A stretch of DNA of 64,000 nucleotides, taken from positions 48,563,279-48,627,278 of the forward strand of contig CM043970.1 in the NCBI GenBank assembly GCA_014529385.2. The letters are read 5' to 3'. A model generated the notes under the pieces. That model did not search any database. It was not told the origin of the DNA and worked only from the letters and a program-made list of their open reading frames with translations. Numbering within the stretch: position 1 is the first letter of the stretch; each line of letters starts with the position of its first letter. Shown in pieces: positions 22,389 to 34,044 of the stretch. This DNA comes from Adiantum capillus-veneris (Eukaryota > Streptophyta > Polypodiopsida > Polypodiales > Pteridaceae). Position numbers and translations under genes: made by a program.

Positions 22389-22886
22389 TATGTAACCATG
22401 GCCAACATCTGACACATGCATGGAATACAAGGTACCATGCTTCTGACCTCTGAGTACAACAAGATTACCTTTGCGTACTATCCAAGAACCATTGCCAAAT
22501 GTGGTGTTGTAGCCCAAATCATCAAGCTGACCAGCAAAAATCAAGCTTTTAGTCAACTTGGGCACATGTCTGACATTACATAAAGTAAAGTGCGTGCCAT
22601 TTCTTATATGCAATTTGACGTTTCGAACACCCTCAATGTCTAGTTCATAAGCATCACCAAGTCTCACTTTGCCACAAGAGTGAGAATACGTAGAGAACCA
22701 CTCTCTATGTGGTGTCACATGGAAACTCGCACCAAAATCTACTATCCAATTCTGTGCATAATGCCCATCTTCTGTAACAAGAGCCTCGACAGGTAGATCT
22801 ACTGTGAAGACCAATACGTTAGAGGTAAGTGGCATAACAACCGCTGGAAGAGTCTTTACAATAGGAGCATTTGAGGACTCTAGCAC
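22368..22886 (-). pseudogene. Copia protease and pre-integrase region
   Basis: The protease motif is NWIVDFGASFHVTPHREWF; the usual copia DSGAS is DFGAS here (S to F, a TCT to TTT type change). LCNVRHVPKLTKSLIFAGQL and GTLYSMHV mark the pre-integrase (GAG_pre-integrs) segment. It ends before the integrase zinc finger. Confidence 0.85.
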
Positions 22887-22970
22887 ATTGATCTCCTCTA
22901 ACTTTGCTTTGCCCTTGTTTGAATCATCAGACTTAGAAGTTTCACTGGATTGTTTATCCTTCTTGCTTTG

Positions 22971-23716
22971 CTACCATTTCTTGCAATCCTTCTTCACATG
23001 CCCTTTTTTATGGTAGTGATAGCACTTGACATTATGCATAGAACCCCGAGACTTACTGCGTGAGCCCCCACAATCCGTGCTTTTGGCACGACTTTGAGTG
23101 CGACCCCTCTGTCTATCACTAGCAATATACGCATCACCATCCTTCTTGCCTTTAAGAGATTTCCTGCGAATCTCCTCGGTCAACAGACTCCCAAGGACGT
23201 CATTGTACACTAGACCGGTACCAGGTGTTGAGTTGCTAATCTCAATACAGAACGTATCCCAAGACGTCGAGGGTAAATTGCATAGCAAGAATATACATTT
23301 GATTTCCTCTTCTAAGACCAAACCCTGAGTGGTCAACTGAGTGAAAATGATATTGAACTCATTAATGTGAGTAGAAATAGTACCCTCTTCCTTCATACAA
23401 AGGTGAAACAGCTTCTTCATCAAGAAAACCTTATTAGTGGCACTTTTGTTCTCATAACTGGAACACAACTTATCTCATACATCTCTAGCAGTTCTTTCTC
23501 CAACTATAGTAAAGTACACAGATTCGGCCAAATACAAACGGAGGGTAGATTTGGCCTTAGCATCAAGTTTCTCCCACTCAACATCTGTATACTCGTCCTC
23601 TGGGTGCTCCACGATAGGATCCAGTTGGTCTTCTTGTATACAAACATCTTGAATCTGCTCTTTCTAGACATCAAAATTCGTCCCATCAAATTTCCATTTT
23701 TATCACTAGATGACAA
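22971..23716 (-). pseudogene. Copia Gag with zinc knuckle
   Basis: The start reads MSSSDKNGN at about 23716. After a frameshift the UBN2-type gag continues as SYENKSATNKVFLMKKLFHL, EGTISTHINEFNIIFTQL and LLCNLPSTSWDTF. The knuckle is CYHYHKKGHVKKDC near 23010, preceded by a basic RGRTQSRAKS tract. A stop follows the knuckle at 22971. Confidence 0.88.
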
Positions 23717-24807
23717 TGCTGCAGGCTAAAGATAATATGACGATAGACACTGGTAATTATGAAAAAAAATTTGGCAAAGTTTCCCCAGAAAAACTGACAG
23801 AATCTCAATTCAAAATTGTCACAAGAGATCAGTAACGCATCAAAAGTAATGCTCTCAAAGCATAAGACAGGCGTATCAACCACTAACTGTGCATTAAAAA
23901 AATCAAAAGCTGACCCAAGACTGCCAACACGGCGTCAAATGCACCTAGCCTCTCTATACATGTCCTATGGCGAGGCCACGAAAAAGGATACTCGAGCAAC
24001 CTGTATCACCGAAAGAATCTCAACATTCGAGAATCCCCCATCTCAAGAAAACCTCACGCTATCTATCGACCCTCACAAAAGGTTATGCAGACAAGAAACC
24101 AGCCCAGTCTCAGAAAGCGCATCGAACCGAGTCTCAGAAACGGTCAGGATTACCAGAAACAAGCCAAATTGGCTCCACAAAAGGTACATATGGCAGTTTT
24201 CGCAACTCAACGTACATCCACTGTCAACAATACTGCAAGGTGCAGTATACACGCTCAAACAGACCCCAAACAAAATGTGCAAGCAGTAAACAAATCCCTG
24301 CGGGGAGTAAAACCGCTCTCAAAAGAGCTCAAGCACTATCAAAAGTGCCAAAACAATGCATATCCGCATCAAATACTCCCACTGAAATCTGTGCTAATGT
24401 TAAATACTGTAACCTATAAGAAACCTGGATGTCCTGTATATATGCAAGAACCTGTGAGGAGATGGATGCCTGAAAAACCCGAGACAATGTCGATGCCGAA
24501 AAGTGCTCCTAATCATCCCATAAACACTGTTTCAATAGCACATAATAGCCTTTGAACAACCTGCACCTGTGTCATGTACCTGTACCTGTATCTGTAGCAA
24601 AAGTGGAGTTGAAAAATACAACTCCTGAAGCAAAGCTCGGATGAAGCTTTCGACTGCACGAACAGCTTTGAGAGGGGGGTAAAACCGCAAGACACCTGTT
24701 GGAAACGCTCTCGGAACACTGAATTTTCCTATGCCAAAATTGAAAACCTGTTTACACTTTTGAAAGTGCGTGCACGCGCGGACGCGAAGACGGCAAGCAC
24801 AAACCCT

Positions 24808-24819
24808 GCTCTAATACCA
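24808..24819 (-). promoter_or_regulatory. Copia primer-binding site
   Basis: The minus strand reads TGGTATTAGAGC preceded by CAAT, the usual LTR-end plus initiator tRNA-Met PBS layout with one mismatch. The 5' LTR would begin at about 24822 and contain the following microsatellites, or be interrupted by them. Confidence 0.65.
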
Positions 24820-24865
24820 ATTGAAGGTGCCACGGAAAGCGTGTGCGAGTGCAAGTGCGAGAGAG

Positions 24866-25320
<455 letters not shown>

Positions 25321-26195
25321 TTGTTCTCTCTCTACTCTATTGTCCTTGTCTTACCGATCCCTACGTCTCTATAAAGAGAGTGTAGAGATAGATAGTTAAT
25401 GATTAGAGATTCGGTTAATTTTTTCTCTACCTAAGATTAGATGCACTCCTCTAATTTATGAAAGGCTGGAGTTCTTCATTGCAATAGGATAAGTGGGACT
25501 AGGATTTATTATCTCACTTGTTGGCATGCTTGTTTACAGGGTTCGGGGGACACCATCGAGAACTATGGTTTTAATAATGGAGTCGTTTTAGACTTGCCTA
25601 CAACTTAACCATTATTGAGCTATTAGAAAGCTCGATAGGAGCCGGTGCCAACTTAGCATTGTTAAACCCACTTCATTACTCTTTGCAATAATCAATATTC
25701 TAAACCACGGGTGTAGTTACTTGAGTGCATTTTTTTGAAAACTAAGAGAAGTAGTAACCGAAGCTTTAATCTCTGTCTACCTCTATCTTTTCTATACATT
25801 AGAGAGAGAGAGAGAGAGGGAGCGAGGGAGAGGAAAGAGGTAGATATAGAGAGAGATATAAAGGGATAGATGAATACATATATTTAGGTTTAGATATATG
25901 TATGTTTAGGAGTAGAGAGAGGATTGGATGTAAACATGTAGAGATATTCAGATTGGATATAGTGCTAGGTCATGATACTCATCAACTTTTAATAAAGATG
26001 TCACACAAGAGACCATTTGGTGGGGAGTAGCCATCACATTCTTCTTTTGGTTAGTTTACATCCCATGTGGGCTCCCATCCACGGTGGATGTTGCCTCTAG
26101 TGGATCCAAGTCTTAAGGGATAAGTCCAAGCATTTAAATTAATCTTATCCATAACTAGTTTTTCATGAGCATGAGTCTAGGTTTATCTTTGTTAT
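25321..26195. other. No gene seen
   Basis: AT-rich, with a short GA block at 25801-25862. It may be the 5' flank of the decayed gene that follows. Confidence 0.4.
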
Positions 26196-26202
26196 TTGCA
26201 GG

Positions 26203-27130
26203 CATGGCTCCCCTACACCTATGGAGGTACCGGTCCATCTACCCACGTTCCTCCGTTGGTGGTAGATCCAGACCTCCAGCGGACACTCTCTTTACGAGAT
26301 GAGTACCTCCATTTGATGGAGGGATTGTGGCGTACAATGTTTCTCAATAGACCACATCATGGGGTAACCAGAGAGCGTTTCAACGCCTTCTTCAGATTCT
26401 TATACACTCGCCGTATAAAATTGTTTTATAAACTTTAGAAACCAGCAACCCGATCATACACGCTACATCGAGGAAATATTGCATGCTCGATTTTCAAATA
26501 TCCCCAATGAGCGTTTTTCAACACAGTGGTTGGAGGACTACATCAAAACATTTTTGAAAAACAAACAATCAAGTGTACGGCGCGTAGTGGCTAACTAGGT
26601 CGCAAATTCAGACAGGAGCTATGGCAAAGGCAATATGGCATATGCGGAGTGAGAGTGGAATATGCAGGAAAAAGATGAACAAGTTGTAACAGGCTCATCC
26701 TATATACAACCGCGCGAAGCTCAGGTCATACAAACTCCTACACTCTATGGTTCGGAAGGCAAAGCAGCTTGGAATGACAAATATGTAAGTTTTTTAAAAA
26801 ATTGGAGCCTAAACTATTCAAAAAAGGTTTTAATTTATGGATTTCTTTTCTGACTTAGGAAAATATCACTCTGAGTCGTCCGATCAAAGAGATAGTCAAG
26901 GATAGAGAACGGCACACATAATTCAATACTTGATGATGGTTGTTGGAGAACCATCACATCTCTCGCAACCAATTCGACTCAACGATCAAATCTCTACAAG
27001 CGGTAAGTTTAAACAAATCATATTGTACAAATTATTTTAAGTTGTTAATTTGTTTAATTTGATTTTGATTAATGTAGAGTTAGGATGATCAAACGTATGA
27101 ATCTATGGACGATGATGAGGAGGAAAAATT
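26203..27130 (+). pseudogene. Unrecognised decayed multi-exon gene, probably transposon-borne
   Basis: After an acceptor (TTTGCAG ending at 26202) an open frame reads AWLPYTYGGTGPSTHVPPLV to GVTRERFNAFFRFLYTR. A second stretch (26460-26790) reads RYIEEILHARFSNIPNERF, IKTFLKNKQSSVRRVVAN, one TAG, then NMAYAEWEWNMQEKDEQ, followed by a donor GTAAGT at 26784. A third (from 26861) reads ENITLSRPIKEIVKDRE. I do not recognise the family. The spliced style and the FLKNKQSSVRRVVA segment resemble the accessory proteins of plant CACTA elements, which is a guess. Confidence 0.4.
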
Positions 27131-27139
27131 GAATAGATA

Positions 27140-28017
27140 GAAAATTATTTGCATTCCTCTTTTAAAGTTCCAATATGGCACAAGAAAAACTCTTTGAGCA
27201 TATGTATATACAATTGAACTAAAATTTTCATTATTTGTATTTTTTTTAAGTTATTGATCTTTTGCACTTTAATTATCAAGATAAGATATATTCGAACTCT
27301 ATTGTTTTTTTTTTTTAGTACATTTTTTCAAAATGAAATTGATATTTCAATTGTTTTATGCATGTCAAAATTAAAGGTGCTCATTTGAGCCATCCAAAAT
27401 TGGGTGGCCAAGGTGAGCATCTTTGGTTTTAATAGACGCATAGCGGTAATATCTGTGGCAATAGACACGGTAATATGCACGATAATAGACGCGAGTATAT
27501 AGCCACGATTATTACTGTGCATATTGCTGACAAATCATTGCTGCTTCTATTACCACCAACACAATTTTCTCTCCCCTCTTTTTCATTCGTTATTCCGCGA
27601 TAATAGAGGCAGTTCTCAATTTTTCCTCTTATAGTGTAAGCAATGAAGTCATCAACAACAACATTCTCATCCCATTCTTGTTCAACTATAGTATCCTCAA
27701 GGGGCAAATCAACCACTATACATTGGAAATTCATATCCTCATGTGGCGAACATCGGCGGGCTCAAGCTCACTCGACAAAGATTATTGACTACTCAGATGA
27801 TACCTACTATGCTCTTCTACAATTGTATGTTACTGCTATACATGGTTCCTTGACAGAGGTGCTACTCACCAAGTGACTTATCACAAAGAGTGGCTCACAA
27901 ACATACACTTAGCCATGCATTAGAGGTCTCTTTTGGAGATAACAATAGATAGCTTGCCAAAGCTAATGGAGATGTGGAGATCCAACTCTCCGATGGTTGC
28001 AAGTCGACAATCCCTAA
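27140..28017. other. No gene seen
   Basis: AT-rich non-coding DNA. A short open frame at 27643-27876 has no recognisable content. Confidence 0.4.
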
Positions 28018-28193
28018 CACAAGAAGTTTTGGATAAATTCTCACAATAATTCCCGCATTGTGACTTACCTCAACGTCATGAGCTTCAGTGAGGGAGGAAC
28101 TGCATACCTAGCTAGGTATAAGGTGTGGATGTTGTGCATTGGATGTAACATGCTCCGTTTGCCTACATGAGAAAATTTCTAAATCTTCTTGTG
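28018..28193 (-). mobile_element. MITE copy 1 (CACAAGAAG family)
   Basis: Ends CACAAGAAGTTTTGGA and TCTAAATCTTCTTGTG are inverted repeats. Flanks give a 3-bp duplication TAA/TAA. The centre holds TACCTAGCTAGGTA. Length 176 bp, inverted relative to copies 2 and 3. A 3-bp TSD and CACA-start ends point to the CACTA group. Confidence 0.85.
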
Positions 28194-28731
28194 TAATGTC
28201 TATTATGTTCTTAGTCTTGCAAATAATCTCATTTCTGTTAGTGAGCTTATAGATGCAAGTGTCGACCTTGAATTTATCCAAAGTGGCGGCAAGCTGCTTG
28301 CTCAAGCTCCCTCGCATCATATGAGCTTATGCTTAGCAGTTGTACCTCCTCTCCACATGGACTAGCATCATTTGTGCATACTTTTGCACAAGCTAGGTAG
28401 TGTCACCATCCTCAGTTCCGCCTGCGGCTGAAGTTGAGTCTTGCGCCACCACCCCCCAGCTATTGTATATGCACGACCATCCCATTTATCTGACACCGCT
28501 GCCATGTCTACCTCTGCCTCTTGTGCATCTCCTCTACCTGCTAATTTGCCCAAGGAGCTCCCATTGCTACTGCTTGTCACCCATTCACCATTACATATAG
28601 TTTGGAGTTCCAGCTGCCATGAGTGATCCTTACCTACTAACACCTCCAAACGAGCGTGGCTTAGGTTGATGTTGCTAGTTTCCCCGATAGTAGCTATGTC
28701 ATGAAGCTCTGCGCAAATGCATGTTTCTATA

Positions 28732-28933
28732 CACAAGAAGATTTAGAAATTTTCTCATGTAGGAAAATGGAGTCTTTCTCAGTGTTTTTCATACAATACA
28801 TAACATCATGAGCTTCTGCTCTAGAGGCACCGCCTACCTAGCTAGGTATGCGGCGCCTCCCTCAGAAGCTCATGATGTTGAGGTAAGTCACAATGTGGGA
28901 AATATTGTGAGAATTTGTCCAAAACTTCTTGTG
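28732..28933 (+). mobile_element. MITE copy 2 (CACAAGAAG family)
   Basis: 202 bp, ends CACAAGAAGATTTAGA and CAAAACTTCTTGTG, TSD ATA/ATA. Nearly all of it is one long palindrome (ATCATGAGCTTCTG ... CAGAAGCTCATGAT) around the CTAGCTAG centre. Confidence 0.88.
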
Positions 28934-29567
28934 ATAGAATCCTTGAACTAGTTTTTCTTTTAGGACCTCTGGGATGGGTACCATTTGTCGTCTCCCCCAA
29001 AAGAAACAAAGGAAATATGTATGTACAAAATAAACGAAAGGGAAAGAGACGACAGATACTTCAGTTGCACCCTTGAGCTTAAAACACCTCAACAACGACT
29101 TTTGTCTTGGAGGAACGATAGAGACAATGGCTATGGTGATAGGGTAACTCTCTAAGCTGGGAGGTTGATTTTGGGGGCTAGCCACTTGCATTTGCAAAAC
29201 TCATTCAGATGCTACAGATTGAGGATGTTCTGCATCAAGTACAAAAAGTCACATATTGTTGGACTATCAAATTTCAATTTTATTTATATGACTAAAGACT
29301 TTCATGAGAAAATCAGGGTCATCCATGCAATCTACACCCTCAAATGACATCTTAGTTTGGAGATCAACGAGTGTTAACATCAAGGAAGGAGTCATAGCTT
29401 TGACACTATATACAACAGGGTCTTAAAAGTAAATGAACCCGGGGAGGTAGGATCTATGGTGGGCCATAAAGTGCACAGATCTCGAGGCAAAGTAAGGGCT
29501 CAAAAAAAGTCATCGACATTGACCTGCCGCCTCGCGACTCAAGTTTCAAACCACTTACCTGCTCATT
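28934..29567. other. No gene seen between MITE copies
   Basis: No open frame with recognisable content. The DNA between copies is unique to this position as far as I can see. Confidence 0.4.
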
Positions 29568-29836
29568 CACAAGAAGATTTAGAAATTTTCTCATGTAGGA
29601 AAAGGGAGCCTTTTTCAGTGTTTTTCATACAATACAAAACATCATGAGCTCCTGTTCGGGAGGCACCGCATACCTAGCTAGGTACGATTGGGGGCAGGGG
29701 ACCACCAGCCCCCCATCGGGCCGGCGGTCCCCTGCCCCCAATCATTACCTAGCTAGGTATGTCGTGCCTCCCTCACAGAAGCTCATGATGTTGAGGTAAG
29801 TCATAATGTGGGAATTATTGTCCAAAACTTCTTGTG
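29568..29836 (+). mobile_element. MITE copy 3 (CACAAGAAG family) with inserted hairpin
   Basis: 269 bp, TSD ATT/ATT. The central ACCTAGCTAGGTA is split: a 58-bp GC-rich palindrome sits between two copies of TACCTAGCTAGGTA, making this copy longer than the others. Confidence 0.88.
29686..29743. repeat. 58-bp GC-rich hairpin nested in the MITE
   Basis: The arms GATTGGGGGCAGGGGACC and GGTCCCCTGCCCCCAATC are perfectly complementary over 18 bp. The inner part (CACCAGCC...GGCCGGC) pairs imperfectly. Confidence 0.9.
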
Positions 29837-30289
29837 ATTGGCTACCTAGTGTTCTATCCACGCACCAGTGTGGGTTTCCTTATCCCCCTCCCCACTTCAA
29901 TTCCCTAAAAAATAAACCGTCCCAGGCCAAAATAAACTTAAAGTAAACTCGGACCTATCGGACGGATCAAAAAAGACATGACGATCGTGCCTCACTTCCT
30001 CTTTCATTGCTCCCACTACTTGGGGTTCATTCAAGACACCGTGGTATATAGTGCTCAGGAGAGCAGACAAGAATCTGTTTTTGTTATCAATAAATATGTA
30101 ATTGCTAATGCAATTGTTTGCAATTACTTTGGGACGTGATTGGTTTAAAAGGTTTAAAGTAGCTTTGTATTTGTAGATGGTGAGAAGGCACATGGGAAAC
30201 CTGGTCTTATGCAAGATGCCTCTAATCAGTTTCCTCATATCCGAAGGGACGCCCTCAAGCTCCACGCACCAACTTCAACTAATTACTCC

Positions 30290-30950
30290 CACTGCAACAT
30301 CCATGGCTTTGTTTCCTGTGCACCACTACACTTGCCCTCAGGATTTTTGAGAGACGTCTTATAAAGAGGAGATCTGGGACCTTCTATGGGAAGGTACAGC
30401 TGACACAACTGATACAGGCCTCTCAGTGGAGGAGTGCACCATTCTACTGACTGATACACTACATGGTGCTGCATCAGTGGCATACCCACACACTCAGCCG
30501 GCGGGCAGGAGACAACATTCTGGGAGCATGCCCCAAAATAGTTGGTATGATGAGGAGTTCAGAGAGACGAGAGCCTAGCTTTAGAGGGATCTTCTTTTAG
30601 GACTCATCACTTACAGACAGTCTCGGATTGCTTCCCGACGCCTTGTGCGACGGAAGAAGTGAGCTTACCTCGCTCAGATGGAGCGAGACTTATATCAGAT
30701 GTTCTTGCATAGGGACTCAGGAGAGGCATGGCGACTCTTTTATGAGAACTCCCCTTCTCGAATGATTACTTCACCTGATGTGTGGGGCCAATATGCAACC
30801 TCGTTATATACGGTTCTTGGACAGGAACCCCTTCCAGACACTACAGAGCCATGTATAGCTACCAGCATCTTCTTTACCACCGAATGGTACAGAGGACCGG
30901 GAGGGCACATGATCACGACGGTCTAGTAGCACAACACTTTATACATGCTA
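30290..30950 (+). pseudogene. LINE ORF2 linker (endonuclease to RT) remnant
   Basis: The reading NSWYDEEFRETRA, with QSRIASRRLVRRKK, MERDLYQMFLHRDSGEAWRL and SPDVWGQYATSLY, resembles the region between EEP endonuclease and RT (W-D-E-E motif, then a basic helix). It may continue the LINE whose endonuclease ends at 22388, with everything between inserted later. RT motifs are absent. Confidence 0.55.
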
Positions 30951-30959
30951 GGGATACGT

Positions 30960-33137
30960 TGATGGACAAAGACGGATCTCAAAAAATCTTCCTCTTGGAC
31001 AAAAATTTTACACAGGTTATACAAAGATTTGTCTACCAGTGAACCGCAAGCCAGTTGCAACTACACCAGACCTGCATGAAGATCTCAAGAATTCAACAAG
31101 ACCTAGAGTGGAGCAAAGTCAATCAATTAGATACAAAAGTCATCAAGAGATTTGGATTCCTAAGTCTTCCAATGATCCGAGTCAAAAGTCAAATTTCAAT
31201 GATCAACAGAGGCCTACAACAACATCAAAGACTTTTTACAACATGCCCAATTGGAGAATCAAACAGATAATGGAATCTTCACAGTCAGAAAAGGACAACC
31301 CAACCAACATGAATACAGATTCAAAGAAGATAAAACAGATATGGCAAAAGAAACCTTCAATTCCAACTTGGTCCTTCACTAATCTTTTTTTTGAGGATTC
31401 AAGCTTACTTTTACCTGAAGAAATGTTTGTAGTAAGCTCAAGAATGTAAAATGTCAAGTCGCAAGGGTGCAAAAAACACTCTTCAACATAGTGAGAGTCG
31501 TACTGCTGAGCCATAAAATGAGCAAAGCATTAGTCCCAAAGCTTCAAGTCATATTAACTTTGTGCTAAGAGTCGTAGTTATTAGGCTTACGCTCAAGCTG
31601 GAAGAGTTGAGCATATCTAAGTCATGTCCCTCATGCTGGATGAGATGAGCATAAGAGTCGAAGTCTATTAACTTACAATCGGTGGAGTGTCGTAGAGTCC
31701 AACACTCACGCACAGTGCACAGTAAGATGAGAGCACATATCCTTGTCAATGAAAACCATTCTTAAAGGGGTGCCAGTTTGCAAAGCATGTCATATGCTTT
31801 CATAGCTACACCATCTTTCTAAAGAACCCCTAAAAATCTTTCTTGCACAGCATATTGTTTTCCATGCATTTTTGTGTATACATAAATAGGATGTCCCATC
31901 ATTGAACATATGCATTAAACACACTTTTTGCTTCCACTGATGCACCTTGAGAGGACTACAACAGGCAACAAACCAATGCCATGCTAACGAACAAAGCCAT
32001 GAAGTGGGGTCACTATTGAGCGAATAGGAAGCTTGGGAACTACCCAAAACTCCCCATCGCTTGGTGTTGACCTTGATGTTAAAGCCATTATAGGCGATGG
32101 AAAAGACCTTGGGGCATGAAAACCGACAAAAGATAGACAAGTCATGAAATAAGTCAATATTGAGCAAATAAGACGCTTGGGGACTGCCCAACACTCTCCA
32201 TTGCTTGGTGTTGATCATGTTGTTAAAGTCCTTACTTATGCCACCAAAGACCTTGGGACATGATAACCGACAACGAAAAGATAAAATTTAGTGAAGTCAA
32301 TACTGAGCGAATAGGAAGCTTGAGGACTGCCCAACGCTCCCTATCGCTTTGTACTGACCTTGGTGCAACCGACGATGAAGACCATGGTGATGTGATTACA
32401 AAAATACAGTTGAGTCACTACTGGGCGAATAAGAAGCTTGGGGACTGCCCAATGCTCCCTATCGCTTGGTGTTGATCTTGCTCTTAAAGTCATTATACAC
32501 GACGATTGAGTCAATATGGGGCGAATAAGAGACTTGGGGGTTTCTCAACGTTCCCTATCGCTTGGTACTGACCTTGGGATTAAAATCATTACATGTGAAA
32601 GTGGAGTGAGCACCGAGCATATAGGAGACTTGGTGGCTGCCCAACGCTCCCCATTGCTTGGTGCTGACCTTGGAAAATTGGCGACGCCCAGTACACTTCT
32701 ACGGATATCACATTTTTTAATTCCAAATCTATTTGTGAATAATCCCTTTAGTACTTTATTAATATTTCCATGCTAATAAGTAATCTAATAATGCACGTAT
32801 CCCAAAGGTACTTTTTTCCCACTGGGCTTTTTCTCTTTGGTCATCCAGATATAGACCCTAATTTAGAACCTCATCATTCTACATCCCTTGGACATACTTT
32901 TCATAAATAAACAGAAGCCTCATCATTATGCTATTACAATGAACAAATGCAACATCATCTCTCACATCAGACATATTCGGACCAATGAAGATGCTGTAGC
33001 AATTTGAATCTCATCAACAAATTCAACGACAAAGTAAGACGATCAGCCCATCAACAACCAATCAAAAACCTTTCACAGCCTCCACGAACACTTTCCAACA
33101 GTGCCCCAGGACGGGCACTAAAATCGGAAGAGGGGAA
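30960..33137 (+). mobile_element. 3' internal part of LTR-retrotransposon family (copy preceding LTR A)
   Basis: It matches 56490-58369 over long stretches: ATTTGGATTCCTAAGTCTTC at 31150 and 57107, and the same later non-coding sequence. A broken ORF at 31039-31449 reads PVATTPDLHEDLKNSTR and HQEIWIPKSSNDPSQ. It ends at a polypurine tract, GGAAGAGGGGAA, directly before LTR A. Confidence 0.85.
32011..32690. repeat. Six-copy diverged tandem array in the retrotransposon 3' region
   Basis: A core of about 64 bp (GAGCGAATAGGAAGCTTGGG ... CGCTTGGTGTTGACCTTG) starts at about 32011, 32153, 32295, 32414, 32510 and 32606, spacing 142, 142, 119, 96 and 96. The related copy at 56490-58369 lacks the array. 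Confidence 0.85.
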
Positions 33138-34044
33138 TGTTAACTTAGTTAACAGGAGCTGCTAAAGACCAAAGACGTATGGATACACATCAAAGAAGAA
33201 TACAAAGAATCAATAAAGATTGGAGTTACACATTTTCCACATTTTCTTGAAATGTTCACGTATTGTAAATTCCCGATTTATTTCAAGCCATTGTAATATT
33301 TCTAATGTGTTACGGGCTCATTGGGAGCTCCAAGCTGAAAAGAATAGGTCAATTATTGTGCCTAGATTGCAGATTTAGTAAGTGGTGGAGCCCTAAAGGC
33401 CTTGGGCACTCGGACATCGCATATTTTTACCCTAGGTACATAAGGTAGTGTGTAAAAGAAATTAGGGTTCTCAACCTCATTTGTTGAGAGAACTCTTTGG
33501 TAAGAGCTCTTGAGGTGGTGGCTGGAGTGAGCTTCTCCTTGCTCATGAGATTTGATTAACACTAATCAATGATTCATTCTCTTTCACTATGCCTCTCTCT
33601 TACTTCTTATGGTTGCCTATGATGCTTAGATTAATTAGATCTTAACTAATTAGTGGTTAATCCCTCTCTAATCTTGTGTGATTTCCCTCTTTTGCTTGTG
33701 TGTGCATGTAGGTTTGATTGGAGTGTGGTGCTCGATAGATCTATGTGTGTGTGCTTGCGATTAGTGTTTTGCATGATAGGATTAGTGTTGTGTGCATCTT
33801 GCAATCGTAGTGTGTGTGATTGGGTTGATTAGAGGTGAAGAGAAGTGGATATGGAGATTGCCCTTCATTGCGGCTTAGCTCCTCCATTGGCCGAGAAGAT
33901 CACCTCATAAAGTTAACCATTTGTGTTGCCACGATTAGCTCACTAACTGTGTGAGTGTTTCCATGCCCTAGCCGGGTAGCTCATCCCTCCAGATTGATGA
34001 TTTTGTTGGTCATTAGAGCTATTGCAACAATGGGACCCTTAACA
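33138..34044 (+). repeat. LTR A
   Basis: 907 bp from TGTTAACTTAG to CCTTAACA, preceded by a polypurine tract and followed by the same internal sequence that follows LTR C. It therefore serves as 3' LTR of the left copy and 5' LTR of the right one. Confidence 0.85.

Larger units (their letters stand above)
22368..24821 (-). mobile_element. Ty1/copia retrotransposon remnant (leader, gag, protease)
   Basis: Copia gag and protease lie on the minus strand, upstream of which a long leader (about 1.1 kb) leads to a PBS at 24808-24819. Integrase and reverse transcriptase are missing: the element is cut at 22388, where LINE sequence begins. Confidence 0.85.

Noticed and set aside
28108-28736. Minus-strand ORFs as genes
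   Set aside because: They overlap the MITE ends and lack any domain.
29686-29743. Rho-independent terminator or attenuator
   Set aside because: This is plant nuclear DNA; the hairpin sits inside a MITE and has no transcription-unit context.
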